Below the pieces are notes generated by a model that saw nothing but the letters and a program-made list of their open reading frames with translations, searched no databases and was not told where the DNA came from. A DNA stretch of 5,297 bases, from contig JACCRH010000170.1 of NCBI GenBank assembly GCA_013813675.1, positions 1-5,297 of the forward strand. The letters are read 5' to 3'. Position numbers and translations under genes: made by a program. This document shows, piece by piece, positions 1 to 5,297 of the stretch; within the stretch, counting starts at the first letter, position 1, and every line of letters begins with the position of its first letter. The stretch is from Gemmatimonadales bacterium (GTDB taxonomy: Bacteria > Gemmatimonadota > Gemmatimonadetes > Gemmatimonadales > GWC2-71-9).

Positions 1-957
1 GCCGGTCAGCTTGCCAGTTGGTGGCCCTGCGCGCTCCTCACTCCGGCCGCCGTCGCGATCACGCTCCGGGCGCGCGAGTCGGGATCGTCGCTCGCGCGGG
101 CGGTCCTGGTGCATGCCCTCGGCGCGATGATGTTCGTCTGTGTCGGCGGCGCGCTCATGGGGACGCTCGAGAGCCTCCTCCCCTGGGCCCCGCCGCACGG
201 GGGACTCCTCGCCGCGGCAACCCGAGGGGTGCTCCGCTACCTCGGCGCCGATCTGCTGCTCTACTGTCTCGTCGCGGCGGCCACCGAGGCGGTGGCCAAT
301 GCCTGGGAGTCCCGCCGGCGCGGGATCGCGGCGGCCATCTACGCCGGGCAGCTCGCTGAGGCGAGGCTGCACGTGCTGAGCGCGCAGCTCCAGCCGCATT
401 TCCTGTTCAACACCCTGCACGCAATCTCGGCGCTCATCTGGGAAGACCCGGCCAGGGCCGACCGGCTGCTCGCCCGTCTGAGCGAGATGCTGCGGCTCAC
501 GCTCAGAAGCAACACGAGGGTGGAGACGACGCTCGCGGAGGAGGTGGCGCTCCTGCGTCGCTACGCCGAGATCCAGGAGGCGCGCTACGGTGACCGGCTG
601 CGGGTCGAGTTCGATGTGGAACCCGCGGTCCGCGCCGCGATGGTCCCGCGGCTCATTCTCCAGCCTCTGGTGGAGAACGCGATCCGCCACGGGATCACCC
701 GGCGCATCACGCCGGGCCGGGTGGACGTTCGGGCGTGGGAGGGCGAGGGACGGCTGCACCTCGCGGTCAGCGACGACGGCGTGGGGCTTCGGCGAGGAGG
801 GCAGATGCGGGAAGGTGTCGGGCTCTCGATCACCCGGGCGAGGCTCCAGCAGCTCTACGGATCGGAGCAGCGGGTGGACCTCTCCCCCGCCCCGACCGGC
901 GGTGCCGTGTGCGCGCTGTCCATTCCGCTCCGGCTGGCGGAGCCGGCGACCCCATGA
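1..957 (+). CDS. LytS/YehU-type membrane sensor histidine kinase (5' end outside window)
   Basis: Membrane sensor kinase that autophosphorylates on histidine and passes phosphate to the regulator encoded next. The frame is open from base 1, and the early W-x-x-x-ALLTP segment (codons 8-15) resembles the N-terminal membrane part of this family, so the true start lies upstream; the GTG at 109 would cut off a helix. Numbering codons from base 1: hydrophobic segments at about 33-58 and 79-100; a short helical linker; the His_kinase (PF06580) H-box LQPHFLFNTL with the phospho-acceptor His133 (bases 397-399); N-box LQPLVENAIRHG with Asn226; G1 box SDDGVGL (Asp259, Gly260, Gly262); G2 box GVGLS at 272-276 followed by RARLQQLYG. 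All catalytic motifs are intact. In the G2 region the usual Asn of 'sNtraRL' is Ile. The ligand is unknown; the visible part has no periplasmic domain. It ends in a 4-base ATGA overlap with the regulator gene, which implies translational coupling. Confidence 0.93.
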   Translation, partial: AGQLASWWPCALLTPAAVAITLRARESGSSLARAVLVHALGAMMFVCVGGALMGTLESLLPWAPPHGGLLAAATRGVLRYLGADLLLYCLVAAATEAVANAWESRRRGIAAAIYAGQLAEARLHVLSAQLQPHFLFNTLHAISALIWEDPARADRLLARLSEMLRLTLRSNTRVETTLAEEVALLRRYAEIQEARYGDRLRVEFDVEPAVRAAMVPRLILQPLVENAIRHGITRRITPGRVDVRAWEGEGRLHLAVSDDGVGLRRGGQMREGVGLSITRARLQQLYGSEQRVDLSPAPTGGAVCALSIPLRLAEPATP

Positions 958-1724
958 GTGCCCCGGCCATTCGCGCGGTCATCGTGGACGACGAGCCGCT
1001 GGCGCGGACCCGCCTGCGGTTGCTTCTCGCGCGCCACCCGGACATCCAGGTGGTCGCGGAGTGCGTCGACGGGCACGAAGCAGCCGGTGCCATCGCGCGC
1101 TCGGCCCCAGAAGTGGTGTTCCTCGACATCGAGATGACCGAAACCACCGGCATCGAGGTGGCGGCCGGCCTGGGCGCGGGGCCACTCCCGGCGGTGGTGT
1201 TCGTGACCGCGCACGAGCGCTACGCGGTGGAGGCGTTCGACGTGCGGGCCCTGGACTATCTGCTCAAGCCGTTCGAGGAAGATCGCTTTCGGGTCACCCT
1301 GGACCGGGTGCGCGCGTATACCACGGCGGTGCGGAGCCGGCGATCGCACGAGCACCTTGTCGCCATCCTGCGCGAGCTGTCGGACACGCCGGTGGCGGAG
1401 CTCGAGCGACTCCGTGCGCCCGCGATGCCGCTCCGCTTCGCCGACCTCGAGCTCGATCCGGCCACGAGGGACGTGCGCCGCGCCGGGTGTCCGGTGGCCC
1501 TTCGGCCCAAGGAATACGAGCTGCTGCACGCGCTGGTGGCCCGGGCGGGAGCGGTGGCCAGCCGGCGGGAACTGCTGGCCGAGGTCTGGGGCTATCAGCA
1601 AGACGTGAGCAGCCGCACGGTGGATACTCACGTGGCGGTGCTGCGCCGCAAGCTGGGCCACGCGGCGGAAGAGCCTGGCTACATCCTCACGGTGGTGAAG
1701 GCGGGGTATCGATTGCGGGAGTGA
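954..1724 (+). CDS. Response regulator: LytTR-family-like receiver plus OmpR/PhoB-type winged helix
   Basis: Cytoplasmic DNA-binding response regulator (256 aa), the presumed partner of the overlapping histidine kinase. ATG at 954 is chosen because it forms an ATGA overlap with the kinase stop, has GGAG 11 bases upstream (939-942), and places VIVDDEP at residues 9-15; the longer open frame from 735 only shadows the kinase. Receiver, residues 6-120: acidic pair Asp12-Asp13, phospho-acceptor Asp58 in VFLDIEM, switch Thr85, and Lys105 in LDYLLKPF. The strings VDDEPLAR, FVTAHERYAVEAF and RALDYLLKPF are typical of LytTR-family regulators. After a linker of about 35 residues, residues 159-254 are a Trans_reg_C winged helix: RPKEYELLHAL, SRRELLAEVWG, recognition helix around SSRTVDTHVAVLRRKLG and the wing YILTVVKAGYRL. 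No LytTR domain is present. The common MP after DIE is MT here. Target genes cannot be told from this sequence. Confidence 0.94.
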   Translation: MSAPAIRAVIVDDEPLARTRLRLLLARHPDIQVVAECVDGHEAAGAIARSAPEVVFLDIEMTETTGIEVAAGLGAGPLPAVVFVTAHERYAVEAFDVRALDYLLKPFEEDRFRVTLDRVRAYTTAVRSRRSHEHLVAILRELSDTPVAELERLRAPAMPLRFADLELDPATRDVRRAGCPVALRPKEYELLHALVARAGAVASRRELLAEVWGYQQDVSSRTVDTHVAVLRRKLGHAAEEPGYILTVVKAGYRLRE

Positions 1725-1843
1725 GTGAGGGCCTGACAGAGGTCCCGGGTCGCTCGCGGGCCGCCACGAGCCTCGGGATTCAGCGGATCATACGGCTCTC
1801 CGGCCAGCATCTTCTGGCGCTCAGTATGCTCAAGCAAGCTCAT
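1725..1843 (-). pseudogene. N-terminal remnant of a maltose/sugar O-acetyltransferase (maa/nodL type)
   Basis: On the minus strand an ATG at 1843-1841 opens a 54-codon frame (stop at 1681-1679) whose residues 7-24 read TERQKMLAGEPYDPLNPE. This is the signature of the Mac domain (maltose acetyltransferase N-terminus, PF12464) of acetyl-CoA-dependent sugar O-acetyltransferases. The next segment only matches the family if one extra G at 1771/1772 is skipped: it then reads LVAARER (1770-1750). A one-base loss before 1749 restores the original frame, giving RDLCQAL (1747-1727). The family usually has PELVAARxRARDLCQALN here. Homology stops at about 1727, three bases from the regulator stop codon. 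The left-handed beta-helix catalytic domain, about 150 residues in intact members, is absent, so no active enzyme can be made. The ATG overlaps the nucleotidyltransferase stop (ATGA, 1843-1840). This recognition is from memory of the family. It could instead be a short expressed peptide, but loss of the catalytic part makes a relic far likelier. Confidence 0.8.
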
Positions 1844-2319
1844 GCCTCGTCACCCAACTCACGCAACGCCTCAAGCTCGACCAGGTTATCGCGGTCCTTC
1901 GGCCGGCCCGCGGCGCGCTTGGCGAGGATGAGTTGGTGGAGGCTGAGCGACAGCACTTGCGCGTCACCCAGATCGATCCTCGACGCCCCGGGCAACGCGT
2001 CCGACCACGTGCCGACACCCTTCAGGGTAGCGAAGATGTCGAGGAACCCCCTGTCTGTCGTCAGGGTCAGCACCTCGGTAGTCCGCAGGGTCTGGACATC
2101 CATAATGAAGGGAAGCCCAGGCGCCACATCACGGGGATAGGCGTGCCACGCCGCCAGCAACTCAGCCAGCGCCTGTCCATTGTCCGGCCCGGTGTCGTAG
2201 AGGATGTCGAGGTCGTCAGTGACTCGTCGCGACCCGTGCACCGTGCCGGCCACGCCACCTGCGACTATGAACCGTATCCCCGCCGCGGTGAGTCCCTCTA
2301 CTAGATCCAGTAGACTCAT
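1840..2319 (-). CDS. Small nucleotidyltransferase, probable toxin of a toxin-antitoxin pair (AbiEii/DUF6036-like)
   Basis: A 159-residue protein of the polymerase-beta-like nucleotidyltransferase superfamily. The N-terminal helix is followed by FIVAGGVAGTVHG (18-29; Gly21-Gly22 of the nucleotide-binding GG/GS turn) and TDDLDIL, giving the metal-binding pair Asp36-x-Asp38. Asp94 in DRGFLDIF is the likely third acidic residue. The C-terminal LHQLILAKRAAGRPKDRDNL (128-147) is the Lys/Asp-rich helix usual in this family. Characterised relatives of the AbiEii/MenT type transfer nucleotides to tRNA 3' ends and are held in check by the gene upstream. That activity is inferred here, not shown. The ATG at 2319 overlaps the stop of the upstream HTH gene by 4 bases, so the two are surely co-translated. 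It is shorter than classical AbiEii proteins (usually over 220 aa), so it belongs to a compact subfamily. It uses CTA, GTA and ATA codons near its start, which are rare in the neighbouring kinase, suggesting acquisition. A non-toxic housekeeping nucleotidyltransferase is a possible alternative. Confidence 0.85.
   Translation of the reverse strand: MSLLDLVEGLTAAGIRFIVAGGVAGTVHGSRRVTDDLDILYDTGPDNGQALAELLAAWHAYPRDVAPGLPFIMDVQTLRTTEVLTLTTDRGFLDIFATLKGVGTWSDALPGASRIDLGDAQVLSLSLHQLILAKRAAGRPKDRDNLVELEALRELGDEA
2297..2314 (-). repeat. Small hairpin at the nucleotidyltransferase start
   Basis: TCTACT (2297-2302) and AGTAGA (2309-2314) are perfect 6-base arms around a 6-base loop. In the minus-strand mRNA the stem begins two bases after the nucleotidyltransferase AUG. 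It could hinder initiation unless ribosomes finishing the upstream gene open it, but a 6-bp stem inside a coding region can also arise by chance. Confidence 0.3.
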
Positions 2320-2852
2320 ACCGGCCTGAGTCCCGCGCGGAGCGCGGCGACGGCGCGCTGATTCGCATCCAGCTGCCGCAGGCGCTCCGCCGGTGTGAGT
2401 CGTAGTCCCCCGCGCAACGCGGCGAGATCTAAGCCGTAGGCTTCTGCGGCGGCAATGCCCCCGGCCGGGGCCGTAGTGAACGGCCGGCCCCGCCGTCGCG
2501 GAGCGTCAACCCGGAGCCGCGCGGACCGCAAGGCGAACTGGGTCAGGTATCGCGGCACGTCAACCAGTAGCGCCGTGGCCCCGGTCGGGTCGCTCACCCA
2601 GGCGCTGGTACTCGCGCCTTCCCGGAGCGCGTGCTCGGCCACCTTCATGGCTCGGGGGAGAGAGACACCGTGATGCTGTTGTAGCAGCCGAGCAAGGCCG
2701 AGGGTTCGGGCCACATCGGGAGCGTACCGAGCGCCGAGACCGAGGGTCCGAAGCGCGTTCTGGCACCACCGCGGCGCGGCCCCGGCCAAGGCGGCGAAAT
2801 CGGCCAGGGTCATCGGTTTATGGTGCTGGTTGTGGCGAGGATGCCGTGACAT
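2316..2852 (-). CDS. HTH-containing antitoxin-like protein upstream of nucleotidyltransferase
   Basis: A 178-residue protein with no catalytic motif that I recognise. Residues 14-75 (MTLADFAALAG, then RWCQNALRTLGL, then YAPDVARTLGLARLLQQHHGVSLPRA) look like a MerR-like helix-turn-helix with a following helical segment, so it probably binds DNA. The middle (95-130) is Arg/Pro-rich. The C-terminal tail (139-174: GLDLAALRGGLRLTPAERLR, then QLDANQRAVAALRAG) is a motif often found in proteins encoded directly before small nucleotidyltransferases; LTPAERL is its core. It overlaps the nucleotidyltransferase by ATGA (2319-2316), the usual antitoxin-first order. I infer that it neutralises the nucleotidyltransferase and represses the pair by binding the inverted repeat just upstream. 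Start choice is uncertain: ATG at 2852 adds a His/Arg-rich stretch (SRHPRHNQHHKP), whereas Met14 (2813-2811) begins exactly at the HTH. Neither has a clear Shine-Dalgarno sequence. The exact family name is not certain. Confidence 0.78.
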   Translation of the reverse strand: MSRHPRHNQHHKPMTLADFAALAGAAPRWCQNALRTLGLGARYAPDVARTLGLARLLQQHHGVSLPRAMKVAEHALREGASTSAWVSDPTGATALLVDVPRYLTQFALRSARLRVDAPRRRGRPFTTAPAGGIAAAEAYGLDLAALRGGLRLTPAERLRQLDANQRAVAALRAGLRPV

Positions 2853-2859
2853 GTGAAGT

Positions 2860-2865
2860 AATATA
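2860..2865 (-). promoter_or_regulatory. Possible -10 element (TATATT) of the nucleotidyltransferase cassette
   Basis: On the minus strand TATATT (2865-2860) is close to the sigma-70 -10 consensus TATAAT. Transcription starting about 7 bases downstream would begin at about 2853, immediately before the ATG at 2852, which would give a leaderless mRNA and explain the missing ribosome-binding site. No good -35 is seen at 17-19 bases (AAGCAA or CAAAGC). A second candidate, TATAAG (2878-2873), overlaps the inverted repeat. The rest of the gap (2885-2939) shows no terminator for the kinase gene. Confidence 0.25.
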
Positions 2866-2884
2866 TATGATTCTTATACATATT
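2860..2884 (-). promoter_or_regulatory. Candidate operator: imperfect inverted repeat before the antitoxin-like gene
   Basis: AATATATATGA (2860-2870) and TTATACATATT (2874-2884) form an inverted repeat with a 3-base spacer centred on 2872. Nine of 11 positions pair, and one of the two exceptions is a G-T pair. It lies 8 bases before the ATG of the HTH protein, inside a 38-base patch (2853-2890) with only 9 G/C bases. A dyad at this place suits an autoregulatory site bound by a dimer of the HTH protein. AT-rich promoter DNA gives low-complexity dyads easily, so this is a candidate only. Confidence 0.42.
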
Positions 2885-2939
2885 GCTTTGGCACGACCAT
2901 AGCAGAGGAAAACAGGGTACAACACACGGGCCCAGGCGC

Positions 2940-5297
2940 TTATCCCTCACAAACCCGGATCCCGTAGCTCGCCATCAGCCGCCGAAAGCTCCCGAGCCCC
3001 CGCAGGGGATCCAGCACCGGCGTGCACCCTGGATTCTGGTCTCTCCCGAGCAGCTCGTGCCGCTCCAGGCTGCGGCCGAGCTGCTTCACCGCTCCCTCCA
3101 GGTCACCCAGCGCCATCGCCACCATCGCCTCGTCGTACCCGCCACCGCCATTGGGCTGGCGGGCGATCTCGGCCCCCATGCGCCGAACGTCCGCGGGTCG
3201 CCCAGCACGGCCGTAGACCCAGGCCGCCACGCCGCGCCAGCCGGCACCGCGCCAGGTGAGGCCCGGGTCCACCGGGCGGTCGAGCCCGAGCTGGGCGAGC
3301 GCGCTGTCGGGGCGGCCGGTGAGACCGTGCAGCCAGGCCAGAACGACGCGGGTGTAGGTAAACGTCGAGTCCAGCTCCACCGCGCGGCGGGCCGCCGCGA
3401 ACGCTTCCGGATATCGCCTGGCGGAGAGCAGCACCACCGCGAGGTCCGTCCGGATCACGGCGGAGAGCGGGTCCAGCTCCATTGCCCGGCGAGTGGCCGC
3501 GAGCGCGTCCTCCACTCGGCCCTGGCCCTGGAGGACCGCGCTGTGCCAGAGCCTCGTGGTGGGATCGTTGGGCGCGAGCGCCAGTACCCGGCGGAACTCG
3601 GCGTCTGCCGAGTCGAGCTCGAGCTCGTTGGCCAGGGCGGTGGCCAGGGCCAGGTGGGCGTCGGCGAGGGTGGAATCGAGGGCAAGGGCGCGCCGGGCGG
3701 ACGCGATGCCGAGCCGGTTGACCGAGTCCACGCTGACCGATTCGTAGGACGGCAGCACCACGTAGACCAGCGCCATCCCGGCGTGCGCGCGGGCGAAAGC
3801 GGAGTCGCGGCCGATGGCCGCGCGATACTCGTCGATCGCCGTGAGCAGCGCCGGTGTGCCCCGCCGGGCGAAGAAATAGCGCCCCCGGAGGTAGTGCTCG
3901 TACGCCACCGGATCCGCGGTGCCCCGGCGCTCGCTCGCGACCTGGGTCCCGGTGCCGCGGAGCGCCGGCTCCAGCTCCGCCACGATCGCCCGGGTGAGCT
4001 CGTCCTGCATTTCGAACACGTCCGACGAGCCGCGCTCGTACTCGTGGGACCATCGCTGGAAGCCGTCGGTGGCGCTGGAGAGCTGTACGGTGACGCGGAG
4101 CCGCTCGCCCGCGCGGCGCACCGTGCCGGCGATGACGCCCCTCACCCCGAGCGCCCGGCCGATCTCCTGCACCGTGGCAGCCTTTCCTTTATAGGCGTAA
4201 GACGACGTGCGGCCCGCTACCCGAATGTCCGGCAGTCCGCCGAGCGCGTGGGCCAGCTCGTCGGTCATGCCGTCGGAGAAATACTCGTCCTCCGGATCGC
4301 CGCCGGTGTTGACGAAGGGGAGGACGGCGATGGAGTGGATCGGGGAAGCTGCGGACGGCGGAATGCCGTCCGGGATCAGCCGCGCTCCATTCCCGAGAAC
4401 GACCGCCACGCCGAGGAGAACCGCGAGCACCGCGGCGGCGACCGCTACCGTCCGGCGGCGGGAAGAGCCGGCACCGCTCTGGATTCCGTCCAGCGCATTC
4501 AGCACCTCGCCCGCGCTCTGCGGCCGGTCCGCCGGCCGCTTGGCCAGGCAGCGCATCACCAGCTCGGCCAGCGCCGGCGGCACATCGGGCCGGCGTCGCG
4601 CCAGTGGCTCGGGCGACTGGATCGCGTGTGCGGCGATGAGCTCCGCCGGAGGCCGGCCGGCGAATGGCGGCGCGCCGGTGATCGCCTCGTAGGCCAGGCA
4701 GCCCAGAGCGTAGATGTCTGCCCGGTGATCGGTGGCCGGATCGCCGGCCCCCTGCTCCGGCGCCATGTACGCCGGCGTCCCCAGCGCCACCCCGAGCGTG
4801 GTGATCCCGCTCTCTGCCCCGCCGGTGGCGGCCGTGAGCGCCTTGGCCACCCCGAAATCGGTGACCAGGGCGGTTCCGGCGTTCAGCAGAACGTTATCGG
4901 GCTTGATGTCGCGGTGGACCACGCCGTGCCCGTGGGCGTAGGCCAGCGCCCCGGCCACGTCGCGGAGCATGCTCACCACTTCGCCGAGCGGGAGCGGGCC
5001 CCGGGCCAGCCGCACGCGAAGTGACTCGCCCTCGACGTAGGGCATGGTGAACCACGGCAGCCCGTCGCTCTCGCCGGCCGCGAGCAGCGGGACGATGTGC
5101 GGGTGGGTGAGCCGGGCGGCGAAGCGGATCTCCTGCCGGAAGCGCTCGCCGCTCACGGCGTGGGCCAGCTCGGGGGGTAGGATCTTGATCACCACCCGGC
5201 GGCCCAGCGCGGTCTCCTCGGCGAGGTAGACGCTGGACATGCCGCCGCCGCCGAGCTCGCGCTCTATGGTGTAGCTGCTGCCCAAGGTCCGCTGAAG
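2940..5297 (-). CDS. Receptor-like Ser/Thr protein kinase with TolB/FlgO-like and TPR domains (5' end outside window)
   Basis: A membrane-anchored Hanks-type Ser/Thr kinase. The frame is open to base 5297; the TTG at 5285 is preceded in frame by LQRT, and the family usually reads (R)LQ-x-x-L-x-x-x-Y-x-IERELG, so the real start lies just beyond the window. Numbering from that TTG: glycine loop LGGGGMSSV (11-19), Lys34 in VVIKIL, Glu52 in helix C, HRDIKPDN with Asp126 and Asn131, DFG 143-145, activation segment to APE 175-177, and Arg254 in the C-lobe. All catalytic residues are present. A membrane helix follows at about 278-298. Residues 316-400 (SIAVLPFVNTGG, YFSDGMTDELAHAL, VAGRTSSYAYKGK) are a TolB-N/FlgO-like domain, and about 460-745 contain TPR-like helices (e.g. 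AMELDPLSAVIRTDLAVVLL). The C-terminal part is predicted outside the membrane. This architecture is abundant in Gemmatimonadota; substrate and signal are unknown. The stop TAA is at 2942-2940, 87 bases before the antitoxin-like gene. Confidence 0.95.
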   Translation of the reverse strand, partial: LQRTLGSSYTIERELGGGGMSSVYLAEETALGRRVVIKILPPELAHAVSGERFRQEIRFAARLTHPHIVPLLAAGESDGLPWFTMPYVEGESLRVRLARGPLPLGEVVSMLRDVAGALAYAHGHGVVHRDIKPDNVLLNAGTALVTDFGVAKALTAATGGAESGITTLGVALGTPAYMAPEQGAGDPATDHRADIYALGCLAYEAITGAPPFAGRPPAELIAAHAIQSPEPLARRRPDVPPALAELVMRCLAKRPADRPQSAGEVLNALDGIQSGAGSSRRRTVAVAAAVLAVLLGVAVVLGNGARLIPDGIPPSAASPIHSIAVLPFVNTGGDPEDEYFSDGMTDELAHALGGLPDIRVAGRTSSYAYKGKAATVQEIGRALGVRGVIAGTVRRAGERLRVTVQLSSATDGFQRWSHEYERGSSDVFEMQDELTRAIVAELEPALRGTGTQVASERRGTADPVAYEHYLRGRYFFARRGTPALLTAIDEYRAAIGRDSAFARAHAGMALVYVVLPSYESVSVDSVNRLGIASARRALALDSTLADAHLALATALANELELDSADAEFRRVLALAPNDPTTRLWHSAVLQGQGRVEDALAATRRAMELDPLSAVIRTDLAVVLLSARRYPEAFAAARRAVELDSTFTYTRVVLAWLHGLTGRPDSALAQLGLDRPVDPGLTWRGAGWRGVAAWVYGRAGRPADVRRMGAEIARQPNGGGGYDEAMVAMALGDLEGAVKQLGRSLERHELLGRDQNPGCTPVLDPLRGLGSFRRLMASYGIRVCEG

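Noticed and set aside
109..111. GTG as the start of the histidine kinase
   Set aside because: The frame is open upstream to base 1 and the upstream residues include a family-like ALLTP segment, so the gene is cut by the window edge.
735..953. Upstream extension of the response regulator to 735
   Set aside because: It would overlap the histidine kinase by over 200 bases and adds only Arg/Ala-rich sequence. The ATG at 954 with ATGA coupling and the receiver beginning at once is far better.
855..1661. A 268-codon open frame on the minus strand
   Set aside because: It is antisense to the regulator and kinase 3' end; its His/Arg-rich sequence has no family resemblance.
1803..1818. GCCAG/CTGGC stem-loop as a terminator for the regulator operon
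   Set aside because: The stem has only 5 pairs and no T-run on either strand, and it lies inside the acetyltransferase remnant codons, which explain the sequence.
590..2140. A 516-codon open frame on the plus strand spanning the kinase, regulator and part of the nucleotidyltransferase region
   Set aside because: It overlaps three better-supported genes, has no recognisable domain and is Arg/Gly/Ser-rich. It is a GC-driven shadow.
2885..2939. Terminator after the kinase gene, or another gene remnant in the gap
   Set aside because: Only 3-4 base stems such as GGG/CCC are visible, without a T-run, and minus-strand frames show no recognisable protein similarity.
1725..2940. Insertion sequence or integron-like ends flanking the nucleotidyltransferase cassette
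   Set aside because: I found no matching direct or inverted terminal repeats, no transposase or integrase, and no tRNA attachment site at the boundaries.
2883..5024. A 713-codon open frame on the plus strand
   Set aside because: It is exactly antisense to the kinase gene, which has clear catalytic motifs. The product is a low-complexity Arg/Gly/Pro/His-rich string with no domain, as expected for GC-rich antisense frames.

Overview
The window looks like a stretch of a GC-rich bacterial chromosome, most likely from Gemmatimonadota. The lineage is inferred from high GC and from a very characteristic gene type: a Ser/Thr protein kinase fused through one membrane helix to a TolB/FlgO-like domain and TPR repeats. 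A LytS-type sensor kinase pair next to it is also common in that phylum. The lineage call is an inference, not a database result.

Layout. Positions 1-1724 (+ strand) hold a two-component operon. It consists of a LytS/YehU-type membrane histidine kinase whose 5' end lies before the window, overlapping by ATGA a response regulator. The regulator has a LytTR-family-style receiver joined to an OmpR/PhoB-type winged helix instead of the expected LytTR domain. Positions 1725-1843 (- strand) hold the dead N-terminal stub of a maltose/sugar O-acetyltransferase (maa/nodL type). It carries two compensating frameshifts and ends abruptly at the regulator's stop codon. Positions 1840-2852 (- strand) hold a tightly coupled two-gene cassette: an HTH-containing antitoxin-like protein followed, with a 4-base overlap, by a short GGx-DxD nucleotidyltransferase. 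This looks like a nucleotidyltransferase toxin-antitoxin module. An AT-rich patch with an imperfect inverted repeat (2860-2884) sits directly before it and is a candidate promoter/operator. Positions 2940-5297 (- strand) hold the large receptor-like Ser/Thr kinase, whose 5' end lies beyond the window.

How the parts fit. The histidine kinase and regulator should form one phosphorelay. The kinase at the right edge is a separate signalling protein and nothing links it to the phosphorelay except proximity. The nucleotidyltransferase cassette differs in base composition and codon use, and lies between the kinase 3' end and the acetyltransferase remnant. This suggests an accessory insertion at a rearrangement point between two ordinary signalling loci. 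The most interesting items are the acetyltransferase remnant with its repaired frame, the hybrid regulator, and the candidate toxin-antitoxin pair with its own operator.
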